NCBI GenBank assembly: GCA_964020975.1
Contig: OZ026618.1
Span: forward strand, 33,196,549-33,260,548
Source of the DNA: Hermodice carunculata
Taxonomy: Eukaryota > Annelida > Polychaeta > Eunicida > Amphinomidae
DNA length: 64,000 bases
Direction: 5' to 3'
The number at the start of each line of letters is the position of its first letter. Positions within the stretch are counted from its first letter, which is position 1. Positions 63,973 through 64,000 of this stretch are shown here, piece after piece. Under the pieces are notes generated by a model. The model was not told the DNA's origin, searched no databases, and saw nothing but the letters and a program-made list of their open reading frames with translations. The position numbers and the translations under genes were made by a program.

Positions 63973-64000
63973 TATGGGGGTGGAAGTGACAAAGTATGTG

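Overview
The window comes from a eukaryotic nuclear genome. It is AT-rich and full of introns, microsatellites and dispersed repeats. Long (GA)n, (AT)n and (CTTT)n tracts, AGGTCA-rich intronic tandem repeats, the AGCTCAGCTGAC hairpin repeat family and many LINE, MITE and Ty3/Gypsy remains point to a marine invertebrate, probably lophotrochozoan or ambulacrarian. I cannot name the species.

Layout. 1-13.1 kb: one convincing host gene, a three-exon MFSD4/NaGLT1-type sugar transporter on the plus strand (exons 1646-1834, 7717-8005, 11881-13103; 566 residues with clean splice phases). Its introns hold repeats, a tRNA-derived SINE inside a MITE, and nuclear-receptor-like AGGTCA repeats. 13.4-31.9 kb: a mobile-element block. 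A complete 1.7-kb TTAA-flanked inverted-repeat element (13413-15148) has a 4.9-kb inverted relative at 26964-31850, which itself contains a LINE fragment and a hairpin-repeat copy. Between them lies an old minus-strand LINE (18.98-25.4 kb) split by a 4.35-kb insertion that carries a second LINE with nearly intact endonuclease and reverse transcriptase frames. 31.9-53.5 kb: mostly low-information sequence with AT tracts, a decayed Ty3/Gypsy fossil (about 36.5-39.3 kb), two minisatellites (39.3-40.0 and 41.8-43.4 kb), a LINE relic (46.85-47.72 kb) and a T/G-rich tract. 53.8-54.6 kb: an exon of a Mutator-like transposase-domain gene. 55.8-64 kb: a young-looking Ty3/Gypsy element on the minus strand, cut by the window edge.

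The most interesting signal is downstream of the Gypsy pol. There are two further long open frames on the same strand: a 134-residue C2H2 protein and a 471-residue zinc-finger plus TatD-type metallohydrolase that keeps every expected metal ligand. Each is preceded by a good splice acceptor, as accessory or env-position genes of such elements would be. Whether the two frames belong to the element or are a neighbouring domesticated or host gene cannot be settled here, because the other LTR lies outside the window.
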